Program-made: the position numbers and the translations under genes
From: Acinetobacter lwoffii
Lineage (GTDB): Bacteria > Pseudomonadota > Gammaproteobacteria > Pseudomonadales > Moraxellaceae
Assembly: GCF_002321025.1 (NCBI RefSeq)
Contig: NZ_DCLL01000056.1
Span: 1 to 21,080 of the forward strand
Length of the DNA: 21,080 nt
Reading direction: 5' to 3'
Notes under the pieces: model-generated
Told to the model about the DNA's origin: nothing
Seen by the model: only the letters and a program-made list of their open reading frames with translations
Databases searched by the model: none
Part shown: positions 7,595 through 15,645 of the stretch, piece after piece
How positions within the stretch are numbered: position 1 is the stretch's first letter
Layout of the letters: every line of letters begins with the position of its first letter

Positions 7595-10429
7595 TTATTC
7601 AGCGTCGATCGCAAGCGCGTCGTTGATGAGCTGAGCTTGTTGTTTTGCATGCAAATATGGTGAACCACATGCCGGTGCAGCAGAAGCTTCACGGCCTGCA
7701 TAGCTAATACGTACTTGTTTACCCGCTTTCATCACGTCGTCATATAGACGCGGTGCGATGAACAACCAAGCGCCTTGGTTCTTCGGTTCTTCTTGCGCCC
7801 AAACAAGTTCTTTAACGTTTGGATATTGCGCAAGCACTTCTGCCAGGCGTTTTTCTGGGTATGGATATAGTTGTTCAATACGTACAATTGCAGTGTTGTT
7901 CAATTCTTTTTCACGACGTTTTTCAACTAAATCGTAGTAGACCTTACCACCACAAAGTACAAGACGAGTCACGTCTGACTTGTTGATGTTATCGACTTCA
8001 TCAATCACAGTTTGGAATGAACCAGTTGCAAGTTCTTCAAGTGTAGACGTTGCAAGTTTATGACGAAGAAGCGACTTCGGTGAAGTCACGATCAATGGTT
8101 TACGGATTGGACGAAGTGCTTGACGACGAAGTGCATGATAAATCTGTGCAGGCGTGGTCGGTGTGATGACTTGCATGTTGTCTTCAGCACATAGCTGCAA
8201 GAAACGTTCCAAACGTGCAGATGAATGCTCTGGACCTTGACCTTCAAAACCGTGTGGAAGAAGCATGGTTAAGCCACATACACGTTCCCATTTGGTTTCA
8301 CCAGATGAGATAAACTGATCAATTACAACCTGTGCACAGTTTGCGAAGTCACCGAATTGCGCTTCCCAGATGATCAAACTCTTAGGAAGAGTCGTCGCAT
8401 AACCATATTCAAATGCCAATACAGCCATCTCTGACAATAAAGAGTCATAGATTGCAGTACGCGGCTGGTTTTCTTTCAGGTTACATAGGGGAAGATAAGT
8501 TGAACCATCTACTTGGTTATGCAGTTTTGCATGACGGTGTGAGAAAGTACCACGACCTACGTCTTCACCCGTTAAACGAAGCAAGTAACCATCATCTAGT
8601 ACAGTTGCATACGCCAGAGTTTCAGCAGCACCCCAGTTCAGTGGCATTTCACCCGTTTGCATTTTCAGACGATCATCGATCACTTTCGCAACTTGACGCT
8701 GCATCACGAAGCCTTCAGGAAGCTCACGCATTTTCGTGCCAAGCTCTTTTAGACGTTCGATTGGGAAAGTTGTATCCCACTCATCTGTGTACTCATGACC
8801 TAAGTAAGGCGTCCAGTCCACAAACATTTTTTTGTTTGGTTCAAGTACCAGTGCATTGGCAACATGATTACCCGCTTCCAGGTCTGCACGGTAGTTTTCA
8901 ACCATCTGATCTGCACTTGCACGATCAAGAACACCCTGTTGTACCAGCTGATCCGCATAAAGCGTACGCGTGGTCGCTTTCTTGTTAATCACTTGATACA
9001 TCATTGGTTGAGTTGCAGCCGGCTCATCTGCTTCGTTATGACCACGACGACGGTAGCAGAACATGTCAATCACAACGTCTTTACGGAATGTATGACGGAA
9101 GTCATGTGCCAGTTGTGAAATGAACACCACAGCTTCAGGATCATCACCATTGACATGGAAGATCGGGGCCTGAATCATTTTAGCGATGTCAGTACAGTAT
9201 TCTGTAGAACGCGCGTCACGTGGATCAGACGTCGTGAAACCAACCTGGTTGTTAATCACAATGTGCACTGTACCACCCACGGTATAACCGCGAGTTTGTG
9301 ACATCTGGAAAGTTTCCTGATTGACGCCCTGACCTGCAAATGCAGCATCACCGTGTACGATTAGTGGCAATACGTCATCGCCGCCAATGTCTTTACGACG
9401 TACTTGACGTGCACGTACCGAACCTTCAACCACAGGGCCAACGATTTCCAGGTGTGACGGGTTAAACGCCAATGCCAAGTGAACTTCGCCACCCGGAGTC
9501 ATGACGTTTGAAGAGAAGCCTTGGTGATACTTAACGTCACCGGAACCTTTCTTGTGAATAGATTTACCTTCGAACTCACCAAACAGGTCAGCCGGGTTTT
9601 TACCCATGATGTTAACAAGAAGGTTTAAACGGCCGCGGTGAGGCATACCGATCACAACTTCTTTACAGCCTACAGAACCTGCACGCTGAATAATTTCGTT
9701 GACCATTGGGATGAATGCTTCACCACCTTCAACGCCGAAACGTTTGGCACCAACGAATTTATTACCAAGATATTTTTCTAGGCCTTCAGCTGCAGTTAAA
9801 CGCTCAAGGACATGTTTCTTTTGATCAGCATTGAAGCCATATTGACCGCGTGCACTTTCTAGACGTTGTTGAATCCAACGTTTTTCTTTGGTGTCCACGA
9901 TGTGCATGTATTCAGCACCGATTGAACCACAGTAAGTGGCTTCCATTGACTGAACCATTTCAGCCAAAGTCGCCTCTTCTTTACCGATCGCCAGGTTGCC
10001 AGTATTGAATACTGTATCCAGGTCAGACTGAGTCAAACCATGCGCAGCAAGATCTAGATCAGGCACAACTTCACGCTTCGCCAAACCTAATGGATCCAGT
10101 TTTGCTTTCTGGTGGCCACGGTTACGGTACGCAGCAATCAGCTGTAGCACGCCAATTTGACGACGTTCATGCTCTGAGCTGACTGTCGACTGAACAATAG
10201 GCTGAATACGGCTTGAATTGCGACCTAAAAGTAGGAATTGCTCACGTACATTACTGTGTGGTTGATCACCTTTTGGGAATTTATCGAAGTACGCTCTCCA
10301 GTCAGCACCCACTGAGTCTGGAGCAGTCAGATACTGCTCATAAAGTTCTTCAATATACGCTGCACTATCAGCGGAAAGTTCAGTGTCAAGACGCAGAGCG
10401 TCAGCAACTTCTTGCATTTGTGGACCCAT
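7595..10429 (-). CDS. sucA: 2-oxoglutarate dehydrogenase E1 component
   Basis: Thiamine-diphosphate enzyme that decarboxylates 2-oxoglutarate and succinylates the E2 lipoate; it controls carbon flow through this part of the TCA cycle. The 944-aa product is of normal length (E. coli 933). Seen: the N-terminal segment (about residues 20-55, YIEELYEQYL and DWRAYFDKFP) that binds the rest of the complex in this family, the GMPHRGRLNLL motif (H264), the ThDP/Mg signature GDAAFAGQG (360-368) through NN (393-394), and the C-terminal transketolase-like pyrimidine domain. Two starts are possible. The ATG at 10429 sits only 2 nt after AGGA; the ATG at 10417 (940 aa, MQEVADALRL) is also plausible. A TAG stop lies in frame two codons before 10429. 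The gene is preceded by a long region of inverted repeats and separated from sdhB by a terminator, so it likely has its own promoter. Confidence 0.95.
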   Translation of the reverse strand: MGPQMQEVADALRLDTELSADSAAYIEELYEQYLTAPDSVGADWRAYFDKFPKGDQPHSNVREQFLLLGRNSSRIQPIVQSTVSSEHERRQIGVLQLIAAYRNRGHQKAKLDPLGLAKREVVPDLDLAAHGLTQSDLDTVFNTGNLAIGKEEATLAEMVQSMEATYCGSIGAEYMHIVDTKEKRWIQQRLESARGQYGFNADQKKHVLERLTAAEGLEKYLGNKFVGAKRFGVEGGEAFIPMVNEIIQRAGSVGCKEVVIGMPHRGRLNLLVNIMGKNPADLFGEFEGKSIHKKGSGDVKYHQGFSSNVMTPGGEVHLALAFNPSHLEIVGPVVEGSVRARQVRRKDIGGDDVLPLIVHGDAAFAGQGVNQETFQMSQTRGYTVGGTVHIVINNQVGFTTSDPRDARSTEYCTDIAKMIQAPIFHVNGDDPEAVVFISQLAHDFRHTFRKDVVIDMFCYRRRGHNEADEPAATQPMMYQVINKKATTRTLYADQLVQQGVLDRASADQMVENYRADLEAGNHVANALVLEPNKKMFVDWTPYLGHEYTDEWDTTFPIERLKELGTKMRELPEGFVMQRQVAKVIDDRLKMQTGEMPLNWGAAETLAYATVLDDGYLLRLTGEDVGRGTFSHRHAKLHNQVDGSTYLPLCNLKENQPRTAIYDSLLSEMAVLAFEYGYATTLPKSLIIWEAQFGDFANCAQVVIDQFISSGETKWERVCGLTMLLPHGFEGQGPEHSSARLERFLQLCAEDNMQVITPTTPAQIYHALRRQALRPIRKPLIVTSPKSLLRHKLATSTLEELATGSFQTVIDEVDNINKSDVTRLVLCGGKVYYDLVEKRREKELNNTAIVRIEQLYPYPEKRLAEVLAQYPNVKELVWAQEEPKNQGAWLFIAPRLYDDVMKAGKQVRISYAGREASAAPACGSPYLHAKQQAQLINDALAIDAE

Positions 10430-10531
10430 TTCCTATTGCAAAAACATTTTCAGGATGCTTTTTAAGCAAAACCCAGGATTATTAGCATCAAATTGGTAAT
10501 ATGATACTAGTCCCCCATAAGGCATAAGCCA

Positions 10532-10592
10532 TGAGGCGTTATCACCACACCAAGAAAATCTTGATATGTTTAATGAACAATAACGCCCCTCA
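10532..10592. repeat. Inverted repeat (stem with bulge) upstream of sucA
   Basis: The arm TGAGGCGTTAT (10532-10542) pairs with ATAACGCCCCTCA (10580-10592), forming 11 bp interrupted only by a 2-nt CC bulge. The enclosed segment holds a smaller perfect hairpin CAAGA-AAA-TCTTG (10551-10563). It lies 100-160 nt before the sucA start, so would be part of the leader RNA if transcription begins upstream. Confidence 0.55.
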
Positions 10593-10646
10593 GCGGCATC
10601 ATCACTCATTGAATACCCGATCGAAACCGGGCAATTTTTTTGCAAA

Positions 10647-10693
10647 TCGACTTAGAAAAAAGCAAGCATTAACAAAGATTTTTTCTAAAGCGA
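10647..10693. repeat. Inverted repeat (13 of 15 bp) upstream of sucA
   Basis: The arm TCGACTTAGAAAAAA (10647-10661) and the arm TTTTTTCTAAAGCGA (10679-10693) are complementary over 13 of 15 positions, with a perfect 10-bp inner part next to a 17-nt loop. The AT-rich stem resembles neither a GC-rich terminator nor an obvious operator. Confidence 0.55.
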
Positions 10694-10732
10694 CTCGGGT
10701 CTACCTTTATATACCAGTCCCTGATTATGCAG

Positions 10733-10770
10733 TGTTTAAAAAATGTACCTGACGTGGCATTTTTTAAACA
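10733..10770. repeat. Perfect 13-bp inverted repeat, possible operator or leader hairpin of sucA
   Basis: TGTTTAAAAAATG (10733-10745) and CATTTTTTAAACA (10758-10770) are exact reverse complements separated by 12 nt. A perfect 13-bp match is longer than expected by chance in a region this size, although its AT-richness weakens that argument. The form fits a dimeric-regulator site as well as an RNA hairpin. Confidence 0.55.
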
Positions 10771-11186
10771 TAGTCATGGGCTAAATGCTAACATGATCTC
10801 AACTTTTCAATTGATTTTTTTGACACATACCTTCCATAAATTGGCTAAATACAGTTCTGATATTTTACTCTAATATATGGTGCTTTATCTCAAAAATAGA
10901 TTCAATGTAGACTTAAGTCCTAAGCATTTCCGATAAATAAAAAGAGAGCAAATCTTTCAATCCACTCCCTCCCTAAATTTCCGTTATATAATAACATCGT
11001 TCTTGCTATTTTTCAGGTCAGTTTTACATCTAAAAATCATAAATACCCAAAATAATCACATGTTCTTCTTATATGGCGCTCAAAGCCAATATCCACTTCC
11101 CCACTATTTCACTCAACTTTATACATTTTAAGTATAGTATCTTTATTTTTATCTTATGATTTTTTAATTTTTCCAATAGCTTGCAT

Positions 11187-11217
11187 AAAAAAAGCACACC
11201 TGAAGGTGTGCTTTTTT
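11187..11217 (-). terminator. Rho-independent terminator after sdhB
   Basis: A perfect 8-bp stem (AGCACACC / GGTGTGCT, 11193-11200 and 11205-11212, loop TGAA) with A and T runs on either side. It lies about 22 nt past the sdhB stop and marks the end of the sdhCDAB transcript. Confidence 0.88.
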
Positions 11218-11239
11218 CTAAACTGCCAAGAGCAGCCTA

Positions 11240-11950
11240 TTAGCCTGCCATATCTAAAAGCATATTACGGATGTGACCGATTGCTTTCGTTGGGTTCAAG
11301 CCTTTAGGACATACAGATACACAGTTCATGATGCCTTTACAACGGAAGAGCGAGAACGGGTCGTCTAGACGAGCCAAACGCTCTTGTGTTCCAGTATCAC
11401 GCGAGTCAATGATGAAGCGGTAAGCATTCAACAATGCTGAAGGACCCAAGAACTTGTCCGGGTTCCACCAGAATGACGGGCATGAAGTTGAACAGCATGC
11501 ACATAGAATACATTCATATAGACCATCAAGATGCTCACGCTCTTCAGGAGACTGTAAACGTTCCTTAGGAGGCGCAGGCTGGTTGTTGATCAAGAATGGA
11601 TGGATCTTGTTGTACTGATCATAGAACTGGTTCATATCAACCACCAGATCTTTCACTACAGGAAGACCAGGCAATGGACGAACAGTAATTTCATTTGGTA
11701 AATCGTTCAGGTTCCAAAGACACGCCAAACCATTTTTACCATTGATGTTCACGCCATCAGAACCACAAATACCTTCACGACATGAACGACGGAACGTTAA
11801 AGTTTCGTCCTGTACTTTCAATGCAAGAAGTGCATCAAGCAACATACGGTGCTTATCAGTCAGTTCAAGTTTGAAAGTTTGCATGTACGGTGCTTTATCC
11901 TTGTCAGGATCGTAGCGGTAGATATGAAATGTACGAGTACCTCTACTCAT
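11240..11950 (-). CDS. sdhB: Succinate dehydrogenase iron-sulfur subunit
   Basis: Electron-transfer subunit of complex II, carrying electrons from FAD in SdhA to the quinone site. The 236 aa show all cluster ligands. The [2Fe-2S] set is C57, C62, D65 and C77 (the Asp replaces Cys, as in E. coli). The [4Fe-4S] set is C147, C150, C153 with C214. The [3Fe-4S] set is C157, C204 and C210. Motifs SCREGICGSDG and CILCACCSTSCPSFWW are intact. The ATG is preceded by AGGAG at 7 nt. It is the last gene of sdhCDAB, 14 nt after sdhA, and is followed by a terminator. Confidence 0.97.
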   Translation of the reverse strand: MSRGTRTFHIYRYDPDKDKAPYMQTFKLELTDKHRMLLDALLALKVQDETLTFRRSCREGICGSDGVNINGKNGLACLWNLNDLPNEITVRPLPGLPVVKDLVVDMNQFYDQYNKIHPFLINNQPAPPKERLQSPEEREHLDGLYECILCACCSTSCPSFWWNPDKFLGPSALLNAYRFIIDSRDTGTQERLARLDDPFSLFRCKGIMNCVSVCPKGLNPTKAIGHIRNMLLDMAG

Positions 11951-11964
11951 CTGAATTCTCCTGA

Positions 11965-13863
11965 TTAGAATGTACGTGGTTTAGGTGGAATCGCGTCAAC
12001 CGACAATGGACGGTAACGAACTGGCTTGTACTCTAAACGGTTGTCCGCAGAGAACCATAAAGTGTGCTTCATCCACTCATCATCACGACGACCATATGGG
12101 TATTCAGCATGGTCTGGAGACTCCTCAAAGTCTACAACCGTATGTGCACCACGGCATTCTTTACGAGCAGCAGCTGAAATAAGCGTTGCTTTCGCAACTT
12201 CATACAAGTTTTCAACTTCAAGTGCTTCAATACGTGCAGTGTTGAATACTTTAGATTTGTCTTTCAAGTGAATATTGCGTACGCGCGGTTCAATTGCAAG
12301 AATCTGTTTCACACCTTCGTCTAGAAGCGCAGATGTACGGAATACACCAGCGTGGTCTTGAACGATGTCACGGATTGCATCAGCAACGTCTTGCGCATTC
12401 TCACCTGTAGTTGATTCGTCAAGTTTACGAATACGTTCAACAGTTTCTTGAAGCACGGTTGTTGGAAGCGGTTCGTATTCATCACCGTGATGTTTAGTCA
12501 CATAATCGATGATGTGCTGACCAGCAGCCTTACCAAATACCACCAAGTCAAGCAGTGAGTTGGTACCTAGACGGTTTGCACCGTGTACAGATACACATGA
12601 ACACTCACCGATTGCATAGAAGCCTTTCACTGGTTTAGTGAAGTCACGACCTTCTTGATTGGTTGAATAAACATCATTTTCTTTGTCGTAGTGAGTAACC
12701 AGCGTTTCAGTTTCAGGAGACTCAGGAACAACCACCTGACCATGAATATTCGTTGGAATACCACCCATTTGGTAATGGATTGTTGGTACTACAGGAATTG
12801 GCTCTTTAGTGATGTCAACGTTCGCGAATTTCTTACCAATCTCGAATACAGATGGAAGACGTTTCATGATTGTGTCAGCACCCAGGTGCGTCATATCAAG
12901 CAGGATGTAATCGCCCTTAGGCCCACAACCACGACCTTCTTTGATCTCTTGGTCCATAGAACGTGATACGAAGTCACGTGGTGCCAAGTCTTTCAAAGTT
13001 GGAGCATAACGTTCCATGAACGGTTCGCCGTCTTTGTTACGAAGGATTGCACCTTCACCACGACAACCTTCAGTCAACAATACGCCTGCGCCCGCAACAC
13101 CCGTTGGGTGGAATTGCCAGAATTCCATATCTTGTAATGGAATACCTGCACGAGCTGCCATACCAAGACCGTCACCAGTGTTGATATAAGCGTTTGTAGA
13201 TGCACGGTAAACACGACCAGCACCACCAGTAGCAAACAATGTAGCTTTTGCTTGGAATACCGCAATTTTACCAGTTTCCTGGTCAATTGCTGTAACACCT
13301 AAAACGTCGCCTTTTTCGTTACGGATCAGGTCAAGCGCAATCCATTCAACGAAGAACTGAGTACCCATTTTCACGTTGCTTTGATAAAGCGTGTGAAGAA
13401 GTGCGTGACCGGTACGGTCGGCAGCAGCACATGCACGTGGCACAGCTTTTTCACCGTAGTTTGCTGAGTGACCACCGAATGGACGTTGGTAAATTGTACC
13501 ATCAGCGTTACGGTCGAATGGCATACCTAGGTGTTCAAGCTCATAAACCACTTGAGGCGCTTCACGAGTCATGAACTCGATTGCGTCTTGGTCACCTAAC
13601 CAGTCCGAACCTTTTACTGTGTCGTAGAAGTGGTAGTGCCAGTTATCTTCTTGCATGTTACCAAGAGATGCACCAATACCACCCTGCGCTGCAACAGTGT
13701 GCGAACGAGTTGGGAATACTTTAGTCAGAACCGCAACTTTCAAACCAGCTTGAGCAAGTTGGTAAGATGCACGCATACCTGAACCACCACCACCAACGAT
13801 GACAGCATCGAAAGTTTCATGCGGAATATTTGTGTAATCTTCTTTAGGGTTTATAGCGCCCAT
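11965..13863 (-). CDS. sdhA: Succinate dehydrogenase flavoprotein subunit
   Basis: Catalytic subunit that oxidises succinate to fumarate on the cytoplasmic side of the inner membrane, feeding the quinone pool. The 632-aa protein has the N-terminal FAD fold VIVGGGGSGMRASYQLA (about residues 21-37), the covalent flavin-attachment histidine in RSHTVAAQGG (H55), substrate-site motifs FHPTGVAGAGVLLTEG and EGRGCG, and the C-terminal helical domain ending in PPKPRTF. It is longer than E. coli SdhA (588 aa). Part of the extra length is a 10-15-residue N-terminal extension before the FAD fold and part lies in the C-terminal half; I cannot say whether that is typical without an alignment. AGGA precedes the ATG by 7 nt. 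The gene follows sdhD by 12 nt. Confidence 0.97.
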   Translation of the reverse strand: MGAINPKEDYTNIPHETFDAVIVGGGGSGMRASYQLAQAGLKVAVLTKVFPTRSHTVAAQGGIGASLGNMQEDNWHYHFYDTVKGSDWLGDQDAIEFMTREAPQVVYELEHLGMPFDRNADGTIYQRPFGGHSANYGEKAVPRACAAADRTGHALLHTLYQSNVKMGTQFFVEWIALDLIRNEKGDVLGVTAIDQETGKIAVFQAKATLFATGGAGRVYRASTNAYINTGDGLGMAARAGIPLQDMEFWQFHPTGVAGAGVLLTEGCRGEGAILRNKDGEPFMERYAPTLKDLAPRDFVSRSMDQEIKEGRGCGPKGDYILLDMTHLGADTIMKRLPSVFEIGKKFANVDITKEPIPVVPTIHYQMGGIPTNIHGQVVVPESPETETLVTHYDKENDVYSTNQEGRDFTKPVKGFYAIGECSCVSVHGANRLGTNSLLDLVVFGKAAGQHIIDYVTKHHGDEYEPLPTTVLQETVERIRKLDESTTGENAQDVADAIRDIVQDHAGVFRTSALLDEGVKQILAIEPRVRNIHLKDKSKVFNTARIEALEVENLYEVAKATLISAAARKECRGAHTVVDFEESPDHAEYPYGRRDDEWMKHTLWFSADNRLEYKPVRYRPLSVDAIPPKPRTF

Positions 13864-13875
13864 GATTGTTTCCTA

Positions 13876-14241
13876 TCAATTCGCCCAAAAAATCTGGATC
13901 GCCCAGATTGCATATGCAAGTACAGCAATGATCACTGCTGAAGTCAGTACAAGGCGTAAACCTGAAGCTGAAGGACCCATTTGACGAGTAGTCACATAAT
14001 CCGTGAATACCTGCCACATGCCGATCCATGCGTGTGCAACAAGAGATAAGACCGCCAACAAAGACATGATCTTCATTGGAACTGTCATCATAAAGCCGTA
14101 CCACTGTTCAAAGTTGAAACCACCATTCAGTAGAATCCAACCCAATACAACAACGGTATAAACAGCTAGAACTACAGCACTGACACGTTGGAGAAACCAA
14201 TCGCGAGAACCTGAACCTGTTAAACCAGTAGCGCTTTTCAT
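13876..14241 (-). CDS. sdhD: Succinate dehydrogenase membrane anchor subunit (cytochrome b556 component)
   Basis: Small membrane anchor of complex II that, with SdhC, holds heme b and the ubiquinone site. With the chosen start the product has 121 aa and three hydrophobic helices (about residues 18-38, 52-74, 92-116). The motif HAWIGMWQVFTDYV contains the Asp-Tyr pair (D81, Y82) used for quinone binding in E. coli SdhD. The start at 14241 is preferred because its ATG overlaps the sdhC stop as TAATG, a translational-coupling arrangement, and matches the family start MKSATGLTGSG. An in-frame ATG five codons upstream (14256) would give 126 aa and a longer overlap with sdhC. Confidence 0.92.
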   Translation of the reverse strand: MKSATGLTGSGSRDWFLQRVSAVVLAVYTVVVLGWILLNGGFNFEQWYGFMMTVPMKIMSLLAVLSLVAHAWIGMWQVFTDYVTTRQMGPSASGLRLVLTSAVIIAVLAYAIWAIQIFWAN

Positions 14242-14639
14242 TAGAGTACGATCCATACAAATGCTGCAACAATACCGATTGCAGACAAGATTAATGCGAT
14301 AGTAGATGCAACACGGCCACTTTCTAGTTCTTCAGCAACGCCAATGTCAGCAAGTAAATGCTTAACACCCGCAATAAAGTGAAAAATCAAGCCGGCGACA
14401 AATACCCATACAATGAAACGAACAATGAAACCGTTAAAGATTTCTTGAACTTGCGCAAAACCTTCAGGCGAAGACAATGACTTGTCTAAAATCCATAGAA
14501 GGACCGGTACGAGTAAGAATACGATAACACCTGAAAGACGGTGTAGAATTGATGCAATAGCCACGGGTGATTTTAAGTTTACTTCTAAAACTTGACCCAT
14601 GGACAAATTGACAGGTCTGTTGCTTTTCACAGCGGGCAT
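14241..14639 (-). CDS. sdhC: Succinate dehydrogenase cytochrome b556 large membrane subunit
   Basis: Membrane anchor of complex II. The 132-aa protein has the signature SILHRLSG (S30, H33, R34), corresponding to the quinone-site residues of E. coli SdhC, and FHFIAGVKHLLADIG with the heme-ligand histidine H87 (E. coli H84). Three transmembrane helices are visible (about residues 35-52, 72-96, 109-131). The start MPAVKSNRPVNL aligns with the E. coli N-terminus. It is first in sdhCDAB, led by a good promoter and a roughly 90-nt leader. The usual ribosome-binding site is poor: GGAG lies about 14 nt from the ATG and inside a hairpin, while CAGG directly abuts the ATG. Confidence 0.95.
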   Translation of the reverse strand: MPAVKSNRPVNLSMGQVLEVNLKSPVAIASILHRLSGVIVFLLVPVLLWILDKSLSSPEGFAQVQEIFNGFIVRFIVWVFVAGLIFHFIAGVKHLLADIGVAEELESGRVASTIALILSAIGIVAAFVWIVL

Positions 14640-14650
14640 CCTGTAAGTAA

Positions 14651-14668
14651 AAACTCCATCCGGAGTTT
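14651..14668 (-). promoter_or_regulatory. Terminator-like hairpin in the sdhC leader
   Basis: On the minus strand AAACTCC pairs with GGAGTTT (loop GGAT) and the stem runs into TTTTTAC. A perfect 7-bp stem with a T-tract resembles a weak intrinsic terminator or attenuator. It ends 11 nt before the sdhC start codon, and its right arm contains the only GGAG near that start, so it could also hide the ribosome-binding site. Confidence 0.45.
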
Positions 14669-14737
14669 GTTGGAATTAATTCGAAGGAAAGCTGGCATTC
14701 TCAGGCAAATACATGCCTAAAATCAAAACGACACTGA

Positions 14738-14766
14738 ATTATAAAACGTGAACTATTAAAATACAA
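14738..14766 (-). promoter_or_regulatory. Sigma70-type promoter of sdhCDAB
   Basis: On the minus strand TTGTAT (-35; 14761-14766) lies exactly 17 bp from a consensus TATAAT (-10; 14738-14743). Transcription would start near 14731, giving a leader of about 90 nt before sdhC. Confidence 0.65.
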
Positions 14767-15576
14767 ACGGCTGAATTTGGCTTTTTGGAGAAAAAACCAT
14801 TAAATAAGAATCATTAACAAAAATAAGTCAGGCTTAATATATTATTCCGCCCTTTCAATTCCTATCTATATGATTGTTTTTAAATAATTAAGATGATCAA
14901 TTCACTCGGTTTTCAGCCTGCAAGTTCATGTTTGAGTTTTAGACTAAAGACGCACAGTTCCATCACAAATATTATTTAAATCTCTTTTTAATTCATATTT
15001 AAATCAAGCGCCTATATTTAACAGACCAATCACCCCAATTCATCAGCAGCACAGTGATTCAAATAACCTGATGTTAAATAGTGACTTAGTGCATCAGACG
15101 ATGGGTTTTTCAATCGATTTGAAGCATTTAGATTCAAAAAATCATTCATTTATTTTTATACTGACTACCTTTGCTGCAAAGTTGGGCATTTATTAAGCTA
15201 TTTTTTAATCAATTAAACCGGATTCAAAATTCAATTAATTGCTTTTATTTATAATTCCACCTGTGAAATTCAGCTTGGTAAAAACGATGTAAGTTATGAG
15301 ATTTATATAGTTTTAAGCATATTCACCTTAATCTCTCACCATTTCCGCCCGCATTTCTTACTACGAAAAAACGCTTACAAATGCCCCAGGCAGTCTATTT
15401 TTTTCTGCACCTCTGCATCAATTTGACTTATTATAGAGGTTTGATGCTGTGATTTTACTGAACTTTTTATACTGAGCGAATGTGACTAACCCGCTGTGCG
15501 GCCTTCATTTTTTCATCCATAAGTATAATTGACAAAATTTCAGTACTCACTAATCTTATAGCAAATTTTTGATCCG
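14767..15576. promoter_or_regulatory. Divergent sdhC-gltA intergenic region
   Basis: This is the bulk of a 1-kb non-coding region between the divergent sdh operon and gltA. It is AT-rich and has no credible gene on either strand. For gltA there is a consensus TATAAT at 15524-15529 with no good -35, and directly after it a TTGACA (15529-15534) with no good -10 at 16-18 bp. Either could belong to a gltA promoter with a non-canonical partner. I cannot identify binding sites for a specific regulator. Confidence 0.4.
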
Positions 15577-15614
15577 TCCGTTTTGTGCATTAAAAGATTG
15601 ATAGACAAAGCGGA
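15577..15614 (+). promoter_or_regulatory. Hairpin in the probable gltA leader
   Basis: TCCGTTTTGT (15577-15586) can pair with ACAAAGCGGA (15605-15614) over 10 bp including one G-U pair, with an 18-nt loop. It ends 17 nt before the AGGAG ribosome-binding site of gltA (15632-15636). Confidence 0.35.
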
Positions 15615-15645
15615 TATACATTCACCAGGACAGGAGATCTATTGA

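Larger units (their letters stand above)
10430..11186 (-). promoter_or_regulatory. Long AT-rich non-coding region upstream of sucA
   Basis: About 757 bp separates the sdhB terminator from sucA. It must carry the sucA promoter if the terminator is efficient, yet I found no pair of hexamers with good spacing on the minus strand. The part nearest sucA (10514-10770) is dense in inverted repeats, listed separately. The far part (10780-11186) is AT-rich and shows nothing I can name. Short open frames at 10433-10645 (-) and 10531-10752 (+) have no recognisable protein features. Confidence 0.5.

Noticed and set aside
8413..8988. 191-codon open frame on the plus strand inside sucA
   Set aside because: It lies wholly antisense to the conserved sucA coding sequence, its product is His/Leu/Ser-rich with no domain signature, and it has no ribosome-binding site; it is a by-product of sucA codon use.
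10531..10752. 73-codon open frame on the plus strand upstream of sucA
   Set aside because: No recognisable motif, basic and low-complexity, no ribosome-binding site, and overlaps the inverted repeats.
10801..10850. TTGACA on the plus strand in the sdhB-sucA spacer
   Set aside because: No -10 at 16-18 bp, and it points away from sucA with no gene to drive.
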